DNA of 64,000 nucleotides from Deltaproteobacteria bacterium (GCA_024280335.1 JAJRQI010000034.1:235060-299059), one strand, 5' to 3'; shown: positions 46,184 to 58,016, counted from the stretch's first letter. The notes: generated from the letters alone by a model not told the origin. Made by a program: numbers and translations.

Positions 46184-46824
46184 GAGAGTGTCCCCAGAAT
46201 AGTTTCACCGGCAACGGTCTGTTCGCCGAGCGTGACCTGAACATCGCTCCCCTTCGGGAAATAGATATCTACCCGCGAACCGAAGCGGATCAGGCCGTAA
46301 CGCATACCGCGCTTAAGCAGATCGCCGATCAGCGGGTAGGTGACAATCCGCCGCGCCACCAGACCGGCAATCTGCACAAACAGAAGCTGCTTGCCGTTAT
46401 CGGCTTCCAGCAGAATTCCCGCCTGCTCGTTGCAATTGGCAGCTTTATCGAGTGAAGCATTGAGAAACTCGCCCTTTTGATAGTACATATCGACAACCTT
46501 ACCATTGCATGGAACCCGGTTGACATGCACATTGAAAACGTTCATAAAAATACTGACCTTGGTCACCCGCTCCTTGAAGTAACGATCTTCCTGAATCTCA
46601 CCGACAAAAATCACTTTACCGTCGGCCGGAGCAACGACCAGATCATCCCCTTCAGGAATCACCCGTTCCGGGTTGCGAAAGAAATAGATCGTGAACAGGG
46701 TCAATGCCAGCAGCAGTAGAGTGAGAAACCCCCAGTCGAGAAGAGCGAAGACCAGCGTGATAAAAGCGAACAGAGCAATAAAGGGATAGCCCTCTTTTGC
46801 AATCGGCTGATTCTGGTTTTGCAT
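46180..46824 (-). CDS. psd: Phosphatidylserine decarboxylase, short (archaeal-type) proenzyme
   Basis: 214 residues from MQNQNQPIAKEGYPF; GGAG ten nt upstream supports 46824, and the ATG at 46848 has none. Pyruvoyl enzyme making phosphatidylethanolamine. Two N-terminal helices, then FFRNPERVIPEGDDLVVAPADGKV, FMNVFNVHVNRVP and the self-cleavage site RFGSRVDIYFP (Gly-Ser). It lies between ilvN and pssA. Confidence 0.94.
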   Translation of the reverse strand: MQNQNQPIAKEGYPFIALFAFITLVFALLDWGFLTLLLLALTLFTIYFFRNPERVIPEGDDLVVAPADGKVIFVGEIQEDRYFKERVTKVSIFMNVFNVHVNRVPCNGKVVDMYYQKGEFLNASLDKAANCNEQAGILLEADNGKQLLFVQIAGLVARRIVTYPLIGDLLKRGMRYGLIRFGSRVDIYFPKGSDVQVTLGEQTVAGETILGTLS

Positions 46825-46985
46825 CAGATATTTTCTCCAAAAATACATTTAAAAGGACAGCGCTGACACTGCCCCTTCAAGTTCAGAAAGATTGTCGCAT
46901 GTCAGTTAAAAGGTCAAACCTTATAACACAATCCGATCAGGTGAAGCAAAACCATTCAGCCATGAACAACTGGGCTTGATTCAAG

Positions 46986-47477
46986 CTACGCGGCAACCCC
47001 TTTTGCGCCACGACCGATTACCACCGGACCGGAACGAACCACCTCTTTAATCCCCATCGGTCGCAGCAGTTCCAGCAAAGCATTGACCTTTACCGGAGCA
47101 CCGGTAATCTCGATCGTGTACGACTTTGCAGTCACATCAACCACCTTGGCCCGAAAGATATCGACAATCCGCAGCGCTTCGGCCCGCGATTCGGCTTCAG
47201 CACTCACCTTGATCAGCGCCAGTTCGCGCTCAACATAATCCTCACCGGTAAAATCGATCACTTTGATGGTCGAGATCAGTTTGTTCAGTTGCTTGTTGAT
47301 CTGCTCCAGAACCCGGTCGTCACCGGTGGTAACCAGGGTCATCCGCGAGATCCCCTCTTCCATGGCCGGAGCGACCGAGAGACTTTCTATGTTAAAACCA
47401 CGGCCGGAAAACAGCCCGGAAATCCGCGACAACACCCCGAATTCATTCTCCACCAACACCGAAATTGTATGTTTCAT
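46986..47477 (-). CDS. ilvN: Acetolactate synthase small (regulatory) subunit
   Basis: 163 residues from MKHTISVLVENEFGVLSRI. GGAGG eight nt upstream decides this ATG over the frame opening at 47525. N-terminal ACT domain (GLFSGRGFNIESLSVAP) that binds valine, then the C-terminal domain (VVDVTAKSYTIEITG). It is downstream of ilvB. Confidence 0.95.
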   Translation of the reverse strand: MKHTISVLVENEFGVLSRISGLFSGRGFNIESLSVAPAMEEGISRMTLVTTGDDRVLEQINKQLNKLISTIKVIDFTGEDYVERELALIKVSAEAESRAEALRIVDIFRAKVVDVTAKSYTIEITGAPVKVNALLELLRPMGIKEVVRSGPVVIGRGAKGVAA

Positions 47478-47528
47478 CTTCAACTCCTCCCGGCCGGAAT
47501 CAGCCAGCGATAAGCGTACAGGCATCGA

Positions 47529-49226
47529 TCAGGACGCCAAAACCATTTCGTGAATCCCCTTGCCCGCCGGAACCATCGGCAGCACATTCTCTTCGCGCGC
47601 AACTTTGAATTCCATCAATACCGGGCCGGGAGTCTCCAGCGCCTGCTTGATGGTTTTCTCAACATCTTCAACCTTGGTTGCCTGCAGGCCGGTTGCCCCG
47701 TAGGCTTCGGCCAATTTGACAAAATCGATCGGCAGCTCCATGCAGGTCTGACTGTAACGCTTGTCAAAAAACATCTGCTGCCACTGGCGGACCATGCCGA
47801 GGAAATTGTTGTTGAGAATGGCAATCTTCACCGGCAACCGATATTGCACCAGCGTAGCCAGCTCCTGCGAGTTCATTTGAAAAGAACCATCACCGGAGAT
47901 ATCGATGACCTGTCGATCAGGAAATGCGACCTGTGCGCCGAGCGCCGCGGGCAGACCGAAGCCCATGGTGCCCAAACCGCCGGAGGTCAAAAAGGTACGC
48001 GGCTGACTGAACTGGAAGAACTGCGCGGTCCACATCTGGTGCTGGCCGACCTCAGTAGAGATGATGGCATCGTCAGCTGTCAGTTCGCGAATTTTTTCGA
48101 TAACAAACTGCGGCTTGATCAGCGACTCAGAGGCCTGGTATGACATCGGGTGTTGCTGCTTCCACGCATCGATATTTCCTCGCCAATCAGCCGTCCCCTT
48201 CACCAGACTCTGCAAGTCATCAGGATTTTCGTTCAGCTTGACATACAGCTTGCTCAAGACATCCTTCAAATCACCGACGATCGGCAAATCGGCAGCAACA
48301 TTTTTTTTGATCGAGGTCGGATCGATATCGATATGGATCACTTTCGCCTTACTGGCGAAACTGTCGATCCGGCCGGTAACCCGATCGTCAAAGCGCGCAC
48401 CGACCGCGATCAACAGATCACATTCGGTGACCGACATATTGGCATAAAAGGTGCCGTGCATGCCGAGCATCCCCAACGCCAGCGGATGCCGCTGCGGGAA
48501 GCCGGACATCGCCATCAAGGTGGTGGTGACCGGGGTCTGAGTCAGTTCAGCTATCTTGAGCAACTCATCGTTAGCAGCAGACAGGTTGATACCGCCGCCG
48601 ACATAGAGCACCGGCCGCCGTGCTTTTAGAATCATCTTTGCCGCTTTGCTGATCTGCCGGCTGTTCCCGGCGTAGGTCGGTTTGTAGCCGCGCATTTCAA
48701 CCTTATCGGGATAGCTGAACCTGTGTTTCTGGACCTGGATATCCTTCGGAAAATCGATCAATACCGGTCCTGGACGTCCGGTCCGGGCGATATAGAAGGC
48801 CTCCTTGATGGTCCGGGCCAAGTCACGGATATCCTGAACCAGAAAGTTGTGCTTGGTACAGGGACGGGTGATACCGCACATATCCGCTTCCTGAAAGGCG
48901 TCATTGCCGATCAGCGGAGTCGGCACCTGACCAGTAATCACCACCAACGGGATTGAGTCCATGTAGGCAGTGGCGATACCGGTAACCGTGTTGGTCGCAC
49001 CGGGTCCGCTGGTGGCAATCACCACCCCGACCTTGCCGGTGCAACGGGCATAACCATCGGCGGCGTGAACCGCTGCCTGCTCATGCCGATTCAGGATATG
49101 CTCAATCGGAGAGTCGAACAGGTCATCATAAATATTGATAACAGCGCCGCCCGGATAACCGAAGACGGTTTCGATTCCCTCTTTCTGCAAACTCTCGAGT
49201 AAGATTTGTGATCCGGTCAATTCCAC
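47529..49226 (-). CDS. ilvB: Acetolactate synthase large (catalytic) subunit
   Basis: 565 residues from a GTG at 49226 (V-E-L-T-G-S-Q) with AGGGG eight nt upstream; the longer frame to 49313 adds a non-homologous extension. ThDP enzyme for valine/leucine/isoleucine. [28 protein letters not shown] with the cofactor Glu, the FAD-binding middle domain, and the ThDP motif [12 protein letters not shown]...NN are present. It pairs with ilvN. Confidence 0.95.
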   Translation of the reverse strand: MELTGSQILLESLQKEGIETVFGYPGGAVINIYDDLFDSPIEHILNRHEQAAVHAADGYARCTGKVGVVIATSGPGATNTVTGIATAYMDSIPLVVITGQVPTPLIGNDAFQEADMCGITRPCTKHNFLVQDIRDLARTIKEAFYIARTGRPGPVLIDFPKDIQVQKHRFSYPDKVEMRGYKPTYAGNSRQISKAAKMILKARRPVLYVGGGINLSAANDELLKIAELTQTPVTTTLMAMSGFPQRHPLALGMLGMHGTFYANMSVTECDLLIAVGARFDDRVTGRIDSFASKAKVIHIDIDPTSIKKNVAADLPIVGDLKDVLSKLYVKLNENPDDLQSLVKGTADWRGNIDAWKQQHPMSYQASESLIKPQFVIEKIRELTADDAIISTEVGQHQMWTAQFFQFSQPRTFLTSGGLGTMGFGLPAALGAQVAFPDRQVIDISGDGSFQMNSQELATLVQYRLPVKIAILNNNFLGMVRQWQQMFFDKRYSQTCMELPIDFVKLAEAYGATGLQATKVEDVEKTIKQALETPGPVLMEFKVAREENVLPMVPAGKGIHEMVLAS

Positions 49227-49383
49227 CTGGTTTTCCCCTTCTGCATAACAGCGTAGGTCTCTCGCAAAAACATGAAATACCGGCAGTGAAAAAGCCCGAT
49301 CAACCACTGCCAACGGAAAAAAGGAGTTTAACGCTCCACAGAGTCAAAAATCAACGATCCTAAAACAAACAAAGGCTGAGTTG

Positions 49384-49462
49384 CCACCAAGTCGCCAAGA
49401 GCACCACAGAAACCTAACCATAAAGCATATTGCCCCTCTTGGTGCTCTTGGAGCTCTTGGTG
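49384..49462. repeat. Inverted repeat in the ilvD-ilvB gap
   Basis: CCACCAAG-TCG-CCAAGAGCACCA (49384-49406) pairs imperfectly with TTGGTGCTCTTGGAGCTCTTGGTG (first and second halves, 49439-49462). Each arm repeats CCAAG/CTTGG. It looks like a dispersed repeat of Geobacter-like genomes (recalled, not searched). The rest of this 272-nt gap holds no recognised gene. Confidence 0.5.
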
Positions 49463-49498
49463 TCAATCAAGTCTTTGATTAGGTTATAGGATCGAAAA

Positions 49499-51169
49499 TC
49501 AATCAGCGCTGCAGATTGCCCCGGTCCCGGCGTTGGTGACCACCTTAGCATAACGGGCCAGCCAGCCGGTCTTGATCTTCGGCTCGGGGGCTTGCCATTG
49601 ACTGCGCCGCTCGGCCAGAACCGCGTCCGACAGATCGAGCGTCAAACTCCGATTGGGAATGTCGAGAACAATCGGGTCGCCATCTTCGATCAGGGCAATC
49701 GGTCCACCCTGAGCAGCCTCTGGAGAGATATGCCCGATACAGGGTCCCCGGGTACCGCCGGAGAAGCGGCCGTCGGTAATCAGCGCCACGCTGTCGCCCA
49801 GGCCAAGCCCCATCAGGGTTGCCGTCGGCGCCAGCATTTCACGCATACCGGGTCCGCCCTTCGGCCCCTCGTAGCGAATCACCACGACGTCACCGGCGGT
49901 CACCTGCCCGCCCATCAGCGCCGCCATTGCCGCCTCTTCCGAATCGTAGCAACGCGCCTTGCCGCTGAAATTCATCATCTGCTCCGACACGCCCGACTGC
50001 TTGACGACCGCACCTTCCGGGGCCAGATTGCCTTTCAGGATGGCGATGCCACCTTCCGGACGCACCGGGTCGCTGACCGGATGAATCACCTCTTCATCAA
50101 CGCTGGCGACCGACTCGACAATCTGCCTGATGCTCGGCCCGAGCAGGGTCGGATTGTCGGCGATCCGATCGCGCAACTGATAGAGGACTGCGGGCACCCC
50201 GCCGGCGGCATCGAGATCTTCCATAAAGTGGATACCACCCGGGTTCATCGATGCCAGTTGCGGGGTGCTGCGACCAAGTTCATCAAACAGTTCGAGCGGC
50301 AGCTCAACCCCCGCTTCATGGGCGATCGACAGCAGGTGCAGGACGGTATTGCTCGATCCGCCGAGGGCCAGGTCGACACGGACAGCATTTTCGAAGGCCG
50401 CACGGGTCATGATCTGACGCGGCGTGACATTGTTGCGCACCAGCTCGACAATCTTCTCCCCGGAGGCAAAAGAAATCCGCCGTTTCAGGGAAGAGACCGC
50501 AGAGGCGGTAGCGCAGCGGGGCAGGCTCATCCCCATGGTTTCGGTGAGGATCGCCATGGTGTTGGCGGTGAACAAACCCTGACAGGATCCGGCGGTCGGA
50601 CAGGCGCTGTCCTCGCACACCATCAACTGCTGTTCGTCGATCACCCCGGCCTTGTATTGGCCCATCGCCTCAAAGGTATCGGTGACAAAGGAGAAACGTT
50701 TTCCTTCGCGCCCGGAACCGGTCTGCGAAGGGCCGGCGGTAACCACAATACAGGGGATATCGAGCCGAGCGGCAGCCATCAACATCCCGGGGGTAATTTT
50801 GTCGCAGTTGGTCAGCAGAACCAAGCCGTCAAGTCGATGGGCCTCGGCGACCGACTCAACCATGTCGGCGATCAGTTCGCGAGTCGGCAGTGAGTAGTGC
50901 ATCCCCTTGTGGCCCATGGCGATACCGTCACAGACACCGGGAATGCCGAAGATAAAGGAGTAGCCGCCGCCGCTGTGGACCCCCTTTTCGATAAACCGCT
51001 CCAGGTCGCGCATCCCGATGTGACCAGGGATCAGGTCGGTAAATGAGGAGGCAATGCCGATAAACGGCTTGTCCATCTGCTCATTCGGCACGCCGGTACT
51101 TTTCAGCAGCGCTCGGTGGGGGGTCCGTTCAAAACCTTTGGTGATTGCATCGCTACGTAGTTTACTCAT
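49499..51169 (-). CDS. ilvD: Dihydroxy-acid dehydratase
   Basis: 556 residues. Fe-S enzyme that dehydrates 2,3-dihydroxy acids, the third step of valine/isoleucine synthesis. [36 protein letters not shown] and the C-terminal [22 protein letters not shown] carry the cluster and substrate residues. It precedes ilvB. Confidence 0.97.
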   Translation of the reverse strand: MSKLRSDAITKGFERTPHRALLKSTGVPNEQMDKPFIGIASSFTDLIPGHIGMRDLERFIEKGVHSGGGYSFIFGIPGVCDGIAMGHKGMHYSLPTRELIADMVESVAEAHRLDGLVLLTNCDKITPGMLMAAARLDIPCIVVTAGPSQTGSGREGKRFSFVTDTFEAMGQYKAGVIDEQQLMVCEDSACPTAGSCQGLFTANTMAILTETMGMSLPRCATASAVSSLKRRISFASGEKIVELVRNNVTPRQIMTRAAFENAVRVDLALGGSSNTVLHLLSIAHEAGVELPLELFDELGRSTPQLASMNPGGIHFMEDLDAAGGVPAVLYQLRDRIADNPTLLGPSIRQIVESVASVDEEVIHPVSDPVRPEGGIAILKGNLAPEGAVVKQSGVSEQMMNFSGKARCYDSEEAAMAALMGGQVTAGDVVVIRYEGPKGGPGMREMLAPTATLMGLGLGDSVALITDGRFSGGTRGPCIGHISPEAAQGGPIALIEDGDPIVLDIPNRSLTLDLSDAVLAERRSQWQAPEPKIKTGWLARYAKVVTNAGTGAICSAD

Positions 51170-51213
51170 AAGAGTCTGTCCTATCTGCTGGGTTCAACCG
51201 ACAGTAAAATACA

Positions 51214-51247
51214 GCAAAGGGCTTAAGCCTCTGCTTAAACCCTTTGC
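51214..51247 (-). terminator. Stem-loop between the DUF465 gene and ilvD
   Basis: 15-bp stem GCAAAGGG(C/T)TTAAGC with one mismatch and a 4-nt loop, followed by TGTATTTTA on the minus strand. Probable terminator of the small gene upstream. Confidence 0.55.
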
Positions 51248-51281
51248 GGTATAAAACTTATCGGTCTTTCTGCTATCGAAA

Positions 51282-51500
51282 TCAGGCCGTCACGGTGTGG
51301 AGAATTCTTTCCATCTCATCCTTGCCCGACAGTTTCATTTTTTTCACCTTATTTTTCTCCTGCTGTTCTTGTGGTGAAAGAAAGGATTTTTTTTCATACT
51401 CGTATAATTGTTTTTCGAAAAAAATGTGTTCTTCATAGAGCTTACGAAAGCGGGAGTTACTATCGAGAAGAGTTTGCAATACATTCTGATCAATGTCCAT
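51282..51500 (-). CDS. DUF465/YdcH-family small coiled-coil protein
   Basis: 72 residues from MDIDQNVLQTLLDSN. GGAGG five nt upstream selects the ATG at 51500 over a GTG two codons earlier. RFRKLYEEHIFFEKQLYEYE, then SPQEQQEKNKVKKMKLSGKDEMERIL: the helix-turn-helix hairpin of DUF465. Function unknown. It sits alone behind its own promoter. Confidence 0.85.
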   Translation of the reverse strand: MDIDQNVLQTLLDSNSRFRKLYEEHIFFEKQLYEYEKKSFLSPQEQQEKNKVKKMKLSGKDEMERILHTVTA

Positions 51501-51545
51501 CGGCACCTCCTGCGGGTAGGAATTAACAGCTGAAAAGCTTACTTA

Positions 51546-51575
51546 TAGATAAACAAACCGACTTAAAATTGTCAA
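51546..51575 (-). promoter_or_regulatory. Promoter of the DUF465 gene
   Basis: Minus strand TTGACA (51575-51570), 18-nt spacer, TATCTA (51551-51546), 45 nt before the ATG. Good -35, modest -10. Confidence 0.45.
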
Positions 51576-51599
51576 TACGGAACAACGTTTTGGCCAGGA

Positions 51600-52301
51600 T
51601 TAGTTTTGGGACCGATTCAGTTCCGCATCGGAAGGGCGGATATAGGTCGGCAGCAATTCTTCTGCGGTCCCGGCCTGTCCCTGTTGATCGTCACGCCAAG
51701 CCAGCCAGGCGGCCTGCGCGGCCCGCGGCTGATGTGCGGTCATCACCGGCAGCAACGCTGCCGGTCCAAGGATCTCGTCAATCAAAGACCGGTAAAGTGG
51801 CACAGCATCACCGACCAGTGCAACCGGGCCGCTCAATTGTCGCAACAGCCGCTCAGGAGGCAGAACCTGAGCAGTTCCGACTGCAACCGGGCCCTGCTTA
51901 CCCCACTGAAAAAGCTGAGAATAAACCTCTTGCTTGCGCGCATCAAGAAAGGCACAGATCGGCACGGAACAGAGCGGCAGGTTCATCGCCAGCATTTCCA
52001 GCGAAGAAACCCCGACGACCGGTTTGTCGATGATTTGTGCAAGCCCTTTGACGGTAGCAATGCCGATCCGCAAGCCGGTAAAGGAACCGGGTCCGGTCAC
52101 CGCCGCCAACAGATCAAGATCAGCCGGCTGCCAACCGGCTTCAGCCAACAGCAGATCGATCTGCTTAAGCAGCTTTTCGCTGTGGGTGCTGCGCACGTTC
52201 AACAGTGACTCGGCAATCAACCGCTCACCCTGACAGAGCGCTACGCTGCCGGTCATCGATGAGCTGTCAACAGCCAGAATTTTAGGCGAATTCTCAATCA
52301 A
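51600..52301 (-). CDS. tsaB: tRNA threonylcarbamoyladenosine biosynthesis protein TsaB
   Basis: 233 residues, ASKHA fold. ILAVDSSSMTGSVAL at the N-terminus, THSEKLL, and TGPGSFTGLRIGIATVKGLA are diagnostic. TsaB pairs with TsaD/TsaE to make t6A37 in ANN-decoding tRNAs. It starts six nt after the rseP stop. Confidence 0.93.
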   Translation of the reverse strand: MIENSPKILAVDSSSMTGSVALCQGERLIAESLLNVRSTHSEKLLKQIDLLLAEAGWQPADLDLLAAVTGPGSFTGLRIGIATVKGLAQIIDKPVVGVSSLEMLAMNLPLCSVPICAFLDARKQEVYSQLFQWGKQGPVAVGTAQVLPPERLLRQLSGPVALVGDAVPLYRSLIDEILGPAALLPVMTAHQPRAAQAAWLAWRDDQQGQAGTAEELLPTYIRPSDAELNRSQN

Positions 52302-52307
52302 AACGGC

Positions 52308-53630
52308 TCAACCCGGCCACAAGCGGACAATGTCATTATAGAAAGCCAGAACCATCAGCATCAGCAACATCGCCATGCCGACCTGTTGCGCCATCTCCCG
52401 AGCCCGTACCGACACCGGCCGACGGATAATCAACTCAACCAGATAGAACAGGATATGGCCCCCGTCCAGAATCGGGATCGGTAACAGGTTGAGGATACCC
52501 AGTTGGATCGAAATGCACGCCAAAACCGAAAAGATTGCCGCCAGATCGGTCTGGGCAGCCTGCCCGGCAACCTGCACAACGGTAATCGGTCCGCCGATAT
52601 TTTTTGCCGAGACACTGCCGGTGAAAAGTTTTTGCACAAAGACAACAGTCAGCTCGATCAGCTCCCAGGTCCGCGTCGCGCCTTCTTGAACGGCATCGAC
52701 AAAACCGAAACGCTGCAGTGTTGAATCACGCATCGGGGCAATCCCGATCAGAAAATCGCCCTCATCTTCACGTTGTTCCGGCACCAGTTCGACGCTCAGA
52801 CTTTCTCCGTCACGCTCCAACAATACCTGGACAGGACTCTGCCCGACCGACTGAATCACCGTCTTGAGGTCATACCAGGAAACGATTTCAGTATCACCGA
52901 TCTGCAGAATCAGGTCGCCGGCAACAATCCCGGCCTTTTCTGCCGGCATGCCCGGCTGCAGACCACCGACCCGGGCAAGTTGCTGCGGCAACAAACCCAG
53001 TGCCTGCAGACCTTCAAGGCTGTTATTCTCTTCAGCCACCTGTAGTTCTACGCTTCGACCGCTACGCAGCACCTCGAAGGTCAAGGCTTCGCCGGCATTG
53101 GTAACAAAGGATTTATTGGTATCGCTCCAACTATCAACCGGTTGCCGGTTGACCGCAAGGATGCAATCACCGGCAACAAACCCGCTGTCGGCAGCAGCGG
53201 TTGCCGGAACCACATAACCGATGCAGGGCTGTTGCTCTACGTAGGTCGGGATCTGCACACCGATCATAAAGGAGATCGGCAACACCACCAGCGGCAACAG
53301 CAGGTTCATAATCGGCCCGGCAGAAACAATTGCCAGTCGTTGGGAAATCGGTTTATGAGCAAACGAGCGCGGGATCTCCTCCGCGGTTAATTCCGCTTCT
53401 TCACCCTGTTCTCCGCCACCTTCGCCGAGCATCTGCACGTAACCGCCGAGCGGGATCGCGCAGATCAGATACTCAGTCTCACCCCACTGCCGGGAGAGCA
53501 GTTTGGGGCCGAAACCGAGGGAAAATTTCAAAACCTTCACGCCACAAAACTTGGCAACCCAGAAGTGTCCCAGCTCATGAACAAAAACCAGCACACCGAG
53601 CATCAAAATGCCTGCGATAATGGTCATCAT
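52308..53630 (-). CDS. rseP: RIP metalloprotease RseP (site-2 protease)
   Basis: 440 residues. Zinc site HELGH (18-22) in the first helix, two PDZ domains (~130-210 and ~215-295), and the second metal motif [13 protein letters not shown] near the C-terminus. It cleaves anti-sigma factors or remnant signal peptides within the membrane. Its ATG overlaps the dxr stop (ATGA). Confidence 0.95.
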   Translation of the reverse strand: MMTIIAGILMLGVLVFVHELGHFWVAKFCGVKVLKFSLGFGPKLLSRQWGETEYLICAIPLGGYVQMLGEGGGEQGEEAELTAEEIPRSFAHKPISQRLAIVSAGPIMNLLLPLVVLPISFMIGVQIPTYVEQQPCIGYVVPATAAADSGFVAGDCILAVNRQPVDSWSDTNKSFVTNAGEALTFEVLRSGRSVELQVAEENNSLEGLQALGLLPQQLARVGGLQPGMPAEKAGIVAGDLILQIGDTEIVSWYDLKTVIQSVGQSPVQVLLERDGESLSVELVPEQREDEGDFLIGIAPMRDSTLQRFGFVDAVQEGATRTWELIELTVVFVQKLFTGSVSAKNIGGPITVVQVAGQAAQTDLAAIFSVLACISIQLGILNLLPIPILDGGHILFYLVELIIRRPVSVRAREMAQQVGMAMLLMLMVLAFYNDIVRLWPG

Positions 53631-54787
53631 TTAAGTCCTTCACGAATCAAGTTCCGTGCCTCCTGTCGTCCCGCTAAATCAGCCTGCAGAACCTTGTCGA
53701 TAGCGACCAACTCTTCCCGCTGGTGGCGAGCAACAACCTGCTCGATCACCTTCGGAATACCGAGAAAATCCAGCCGCTGCTGCAAAAATGCCTCTACCGC
53801 AACCTCATTGGCAGCGTTCATCACTGCCGGAACGGTACCACCTGCAGCGAACGCCTGGTAGGCCAGCTGCAGACAAGGGAAACGCTCCAAGTCCGGCTCG
53901 GCAAAGGTCAATTTTTCCGCCCGGCACAAATCCAGCGGTTGCAGATCCAGCGGCAAACGCTGCGGCCAGGAGAGCGCATAGGCGATCGGGGTTTTCATAT
54001 CGGGCACACCAAGCTGCGCCAGCACCGCACCATCTTTGTATTCTACCATCGAGTGGATAATGCTTTCAGGATGGATATGCACCGCAACCTGCTCAGCAGG
54101 AAGGTTGAACAACCAGCAGGCCTCGATAACCTCAAGTCCTTTGTTCATCATGGTTGCCGAGTCGATGGAAATCTTGTTCCCCATGTTCCAGTTCGGATGG
54201 GCCAGCGCATCGGCCGGGGTTACACTTTTCAGCTGCTGCAGACTGTGCTGACGAAACGGGCCGCCGGATGCCGTCAGGATGATCCGGCGGACATCTTCGC
54301 TGCGCTGCCCGGCCAGCGATTGAAAAACCGCCGAATGTTCGCTGTCGACCGGAATCATGGTGACACCCTGTCGAGCGACCTCATCCATCACCAGCGAACC
54401 GGCGGTCACCAGGGTTTCTTTATTCGCCAGCGCGATATCTTTGCCCGCCTTGATTGCTGCCATGGTCGGCACCAGACCGGCCGCGCCGACAATCGCCGCA
54501 ACCACCATATCGCTTGCGTCATGAGTCGCACAGCGGATCAGCCCCTCGACGCCGGAGAGGATCTCGACATCCTGCCCCTGGAGACGTTTTGCCAACCGCT
54601 CTGCCCCTTGCTCACTGACTACCGCAACCAGCTGCGGCCGAAACTTACAGACCTGCTCAACCAGCAAATCAATATTGTTCCCGGCCGTCAGCGCAACAAC
54701 CCGGTAGGCGTCGGGAAAGCTCTCAACGATCTGTAAGGTGCTGACACCGATCGAACCGGTGGAGCCGAGTATGGTCAGATTCTTCAT
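53627..54787 (-). CDS. dxr: 1-deoxy-D-xylulose 5-phosphate reductoisomerase
   Basis: 386 residues from [19 protein letters not shown] motif [25 protein letters not shown], the metal/substrate motif PVDSEHSA and the [21 protein letters not shown] segment (in part) are present. First committed MEP-pathway step. An ATG four codons earlier overlaps the cdsA stop; the one at 54787 matches family starts and has AGGA upstream. Confidence 0.96.
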   Translation of the reverse strand: MKNLTILGSTGSIGVSTLQIVESFPDAYRVVALTAGNNIDLLVEQVCKFRPQLVAVVSEQGAERLAKRLQGQDVEILSGVEGLIRCATHDASDMVVAAIVGAAGLVPTMAAIKAGKDIALANKETLVTAGSLVMDEVARQGVTMIPVDSEHSAVFQSLAGQRSEDVRRIILTASGGPFRQHSLQQLKSVTPADALAHPNWNMGNKISIDSATMMNKGLEVIEACWLFNLPAEQVAVHIHPESIIHSMVEYKDGAVLAQLGVPDMKTPIAYALSWPQRLPLDLQPLDLCRAEKLTFAEPDLERFPCLQLAYQAFAAGGTVPAVMNAANEVAVEAFLQQRLDFLGIPKVIEQVVARHQREELVAIDKVLQADLAGRQEARNLIREGLK

Positions 54788-54795
54788 AGGTCCTG

Positions 54796-55596
54796 TCATC
54801 CGCCGTAAGCGTATCTGGCGATGTAATAAACAAGCGGAAACGCAAACAGCAAACTGTCCAGTCGATCCAGGATACCGCCATGCCCCGGGATCATAGTTCC
54901 TGAATCTTTCACCTTGCAGGCGCGCTTCAACAGAGATTCGAACAGATCTCCCAACTGCCCCGCCACCCCAAGCAACAGACCGATCAGGACCGCATCGACA
55001 ATGCCGATGGTCGGCAGAAAGGTTGCGCGAGCAATCAACACCGCCAAAACGGAACCGAACAAGCCGCCGATCCCCCCTTCAATGCTCTTGTTGGGGCTGA
55101 CCGCGGGATAAAGTTTTCGTTTGCCGAATTTGCTGCCGACAAAGTAGGCAAAGCTATCACAACCCATGATCACCATCAGGGTCAGGAAGATCCATTCGCG
55201 CCCTTCCGCCAGCATCCGCAACGGAATCAGATGGCCGAGCAACAGCGGCAGGTAGAGCAGGCCCAGGCAGAGCCAGCCGAAACGACCCTGAAATTTATCG
55301 ATCGGCGGCAGGTTATACAGAAACAGCAAGGCAAGCAGCAGGAAAATTGCCATCAACAGCGCCAGCAGCAACTCAGCCTGTTGATAGTACAACAGCGGAG
55401 CAACCAGCGTTCCGGCAAACGCAGCACCGATCTGTTCTGCTCGCTGCTCACCAGCCAGTCCCATCCGGTTGAACTCGAACAGACCGAGAAACAGGACCAA
55501 TGACACAAACAGACAAAAAATTGCAGGATTGGCAAACGCGATGAGCAGGCACAGGAGCGGCAAAGCAAACGCTGCTGTCAAGAGGCGCTGTTTAAT
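54796..55596 (-). CDS. cdsA: Phosphatidate cytidylyltransferase, probable AUU start
   Basis: 266 residues if read from ATT at 55596 ([11 protein letters not shown]). It makes CDP-diacylglycerol from phosphatidate and CTP. About seven to eight helices; the C-terminal signature [20 protein letters not shown] is intact. AAGGAG lies exactly seven nt before the ATT, the frame is stopped two codons further up, and the KQRLLTA N-terminus is typical of CdsA. The conventional alternative is a TTG at 55581 with no Shine-Dalgarno. It overlaps uppS by five nt. Confidence 0.9.
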   Translation of the reverse strand: MKQRLLTAAFALPLLCLLIAFANPAIFCLFVSLVLFLGLFEFNRMGLAGEQRAEQIGAAFAGTLVAPLLYYQQAELLLALLMAIFLLLALLFLYNLPPIDKFQGRFGWLCLGLLYLPLLLGHLIPLRMLAEGREWIFLTLMVIMGCDSFAYFVGSKFGKRKLYPAVSPNKSIEGGIGGLFGSVLAVLIARATFLPTIGIVDAVLIGLLLGVAGQLGDLFESLLKRACKVKDSGTMIPGHGGILDRLDSLLFAFPLVYYIARYAYGG

Positions 55597-56368
55597 TGGT
55601 TATCTCCTTGTCGTCAGTCACAGAGACAGGTTGCAACTGATCGTCAGTCAAACCGAATCTGCGCTTGCGGCATTGATAATCATCGATGGCCCGCTGTAGC
55701 TCAGCAGCATCAAAATCGGGCCAAAGAACATCAGTAAAATAGAGCTCCGCGTAAGCGGACTGCCAGAGCAGAAAATTACTGATCCGCATCTCGCCGCTGG
55801 TGCGGATCAGCAGATCCGGTTCCGGGATATCGGTGGTATCGAGAAAAGTCGAAAACTGTTTATTGTCCAAAGTTTTAAAATCGACAAGCCCCAAAGCTGC
55901 TTGTTCGGCAATTTTCTGCGCCGCACGGACAATCTCGTCACGACCGCCGTAGGAAAGAGCCAGCACCAACGTCAAGCAGCTTCCGGCTCTGGTTTCCTCC
56001 TCGGTGGTGGCGAGTGCCGCACGCACGGAATCGCTCAAACGGCGGCGATCACCGATCACCCGAAGACGAATCCCGCCATCGAGCATCCGTTGGCGCTGTG
56101 AGGCAAGGAATTGCAGCAACAACCCCATCAGGGCATCCACCTCCGGCTGCGGACGCCCCCAATTCTCGGAACTGAAAGCAAACAGACTCAGGTAAGCGAT
56201 GCCATGGCTGATACACTCATCAACGATCCGCGTTACGGTCTGTACACCCTGATGGTGTCCGGCAACCCGTGGCAAACCTTGCTGCTTGGCCCAGCGGCCG
56301 TTGCCGTCCATGATAATCGCCAAATGATTTAATGGCGGGACGTTCTTTATCGTTGAATGAGCTACCAT
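55592..56368 (-). CDS. uppS: Isoprenyl (undecaprenyl) diphosphate synthase
   Basis: 258 residues from MVAHSTIKNVPPLNH. Cis-prenyltransferase making the C55 lipid carrier. LAIIMDGNGRWAKQQGLPR holds the P-site Asp; FAFSSENWGRP and DLLIRTSGEMRISNFLLWQ follow. GGAA upstream and family length favour 56368 over the frame to 56491. First gene of uppS-cdsA-dxr-rseP. Confidence 0.95.
   Translation of the reverse strand: MVAHSTIKNVPPLNHLAIIMDGNGRWAKQQGLPRVAGHHQGVQTVTRIVDECISHGIAYLSLFAFSSENWGRPQPEVDALMGLLLQFLASQRQRMLDGGIRLRVIGDRRRLSDSVRAALATTEEETRAGSCLTLVLALSYGGRDEIVRAAQKIAEQAALGLVDFKTLDNKQFSTFLDTTDIPEPDLLIRTSGEMRISNFLLWQSAYAELYFTDVLWPDFDAAELQRAIDDYQCRKRRFGLTDDQLQPVSVTDDKEITN
55597..55609 (-). promoter_or_regulatory. 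Shine-Dalgarno site deciding the cdsA start
   Basis: AAGGAG (55609-55604) inside the last uppS codons, then ATAACCA, then ATT at 55596. Spacing is ideal for ATT and far (22 nt) from the TTG at 55581. Confidence 0.6.
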
Positions 56369-56466
56369 CAGCAGATTCCAGTAAATAGTTGTCGCAAAAG
56401 CATAAGGATGAAAAATAGCATGTTTATTGTCAGAACGGCAAGGTTGGAAAGCTACAATTTCGCCAT

Positions 56467-56496
56467 AAAAAAAGGGTGCCCAGCAGGACACCCTTT
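56467..56496 (-). terminator. Intrinsic terminator after the ferredoxin gene
   Basis: Minus strand AAAGGGTGTCC, loop, GGGCACCCTTT, then T7. It is 23 nt past the ferredoxin stop and separates the rpsB-tsf-pyrH-frr-ferredoxin run from uppS. Confidence 0.8.
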
Positions 56497-56518
56497 AACA
56501 ACCGACACAAAGGCTCAA

Positions 56519-56677
56519 TCAGTCAACGATGGCATCAACCGGACAACTATCAACACAGGCACGACAATCAGTACACTCATCGGTAATTGTGTAGACGTCA
56601 CCGTCTTCTACAATAGCACCGAGCGGGCAGGCGTCGACACAGGTACCACAGGCGATACACTCATCAGTGATTTTCAT
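56519..56677 (-). CDS. 2[4Fe-4S] ferredoxin
   Basis: 52 residues, easily missed by size. Two C-x2-C-x2-C-x3-C-P motifs: CIACGTCVDACP and CTDCRACVDSCP, the clostridial-type bacterial ferredoxin that carries low-potential electrons. AGGAGG lies seven nt before the ATG. It starts 36 nt after the frr stop and is followed by a terminator. Confidence 0.93.
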   Translation of the reverse strand: MKITDECIACGTCVDACPLGAIVEDGDVYTITDECTDCRACVDSCPVDAIVD

Positions 56678-56713
56678 CTAAATCCTCCTGTTGAAAAATT
56701 GATTTTATGGAAA

Positions 56714-58016
<1,303 letters not shown>

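Noticed and set aside
49592..50893. 433-codon plus-strand open frame
   Set aside because: Antisense shadow of ilvD with no recognisable domain.
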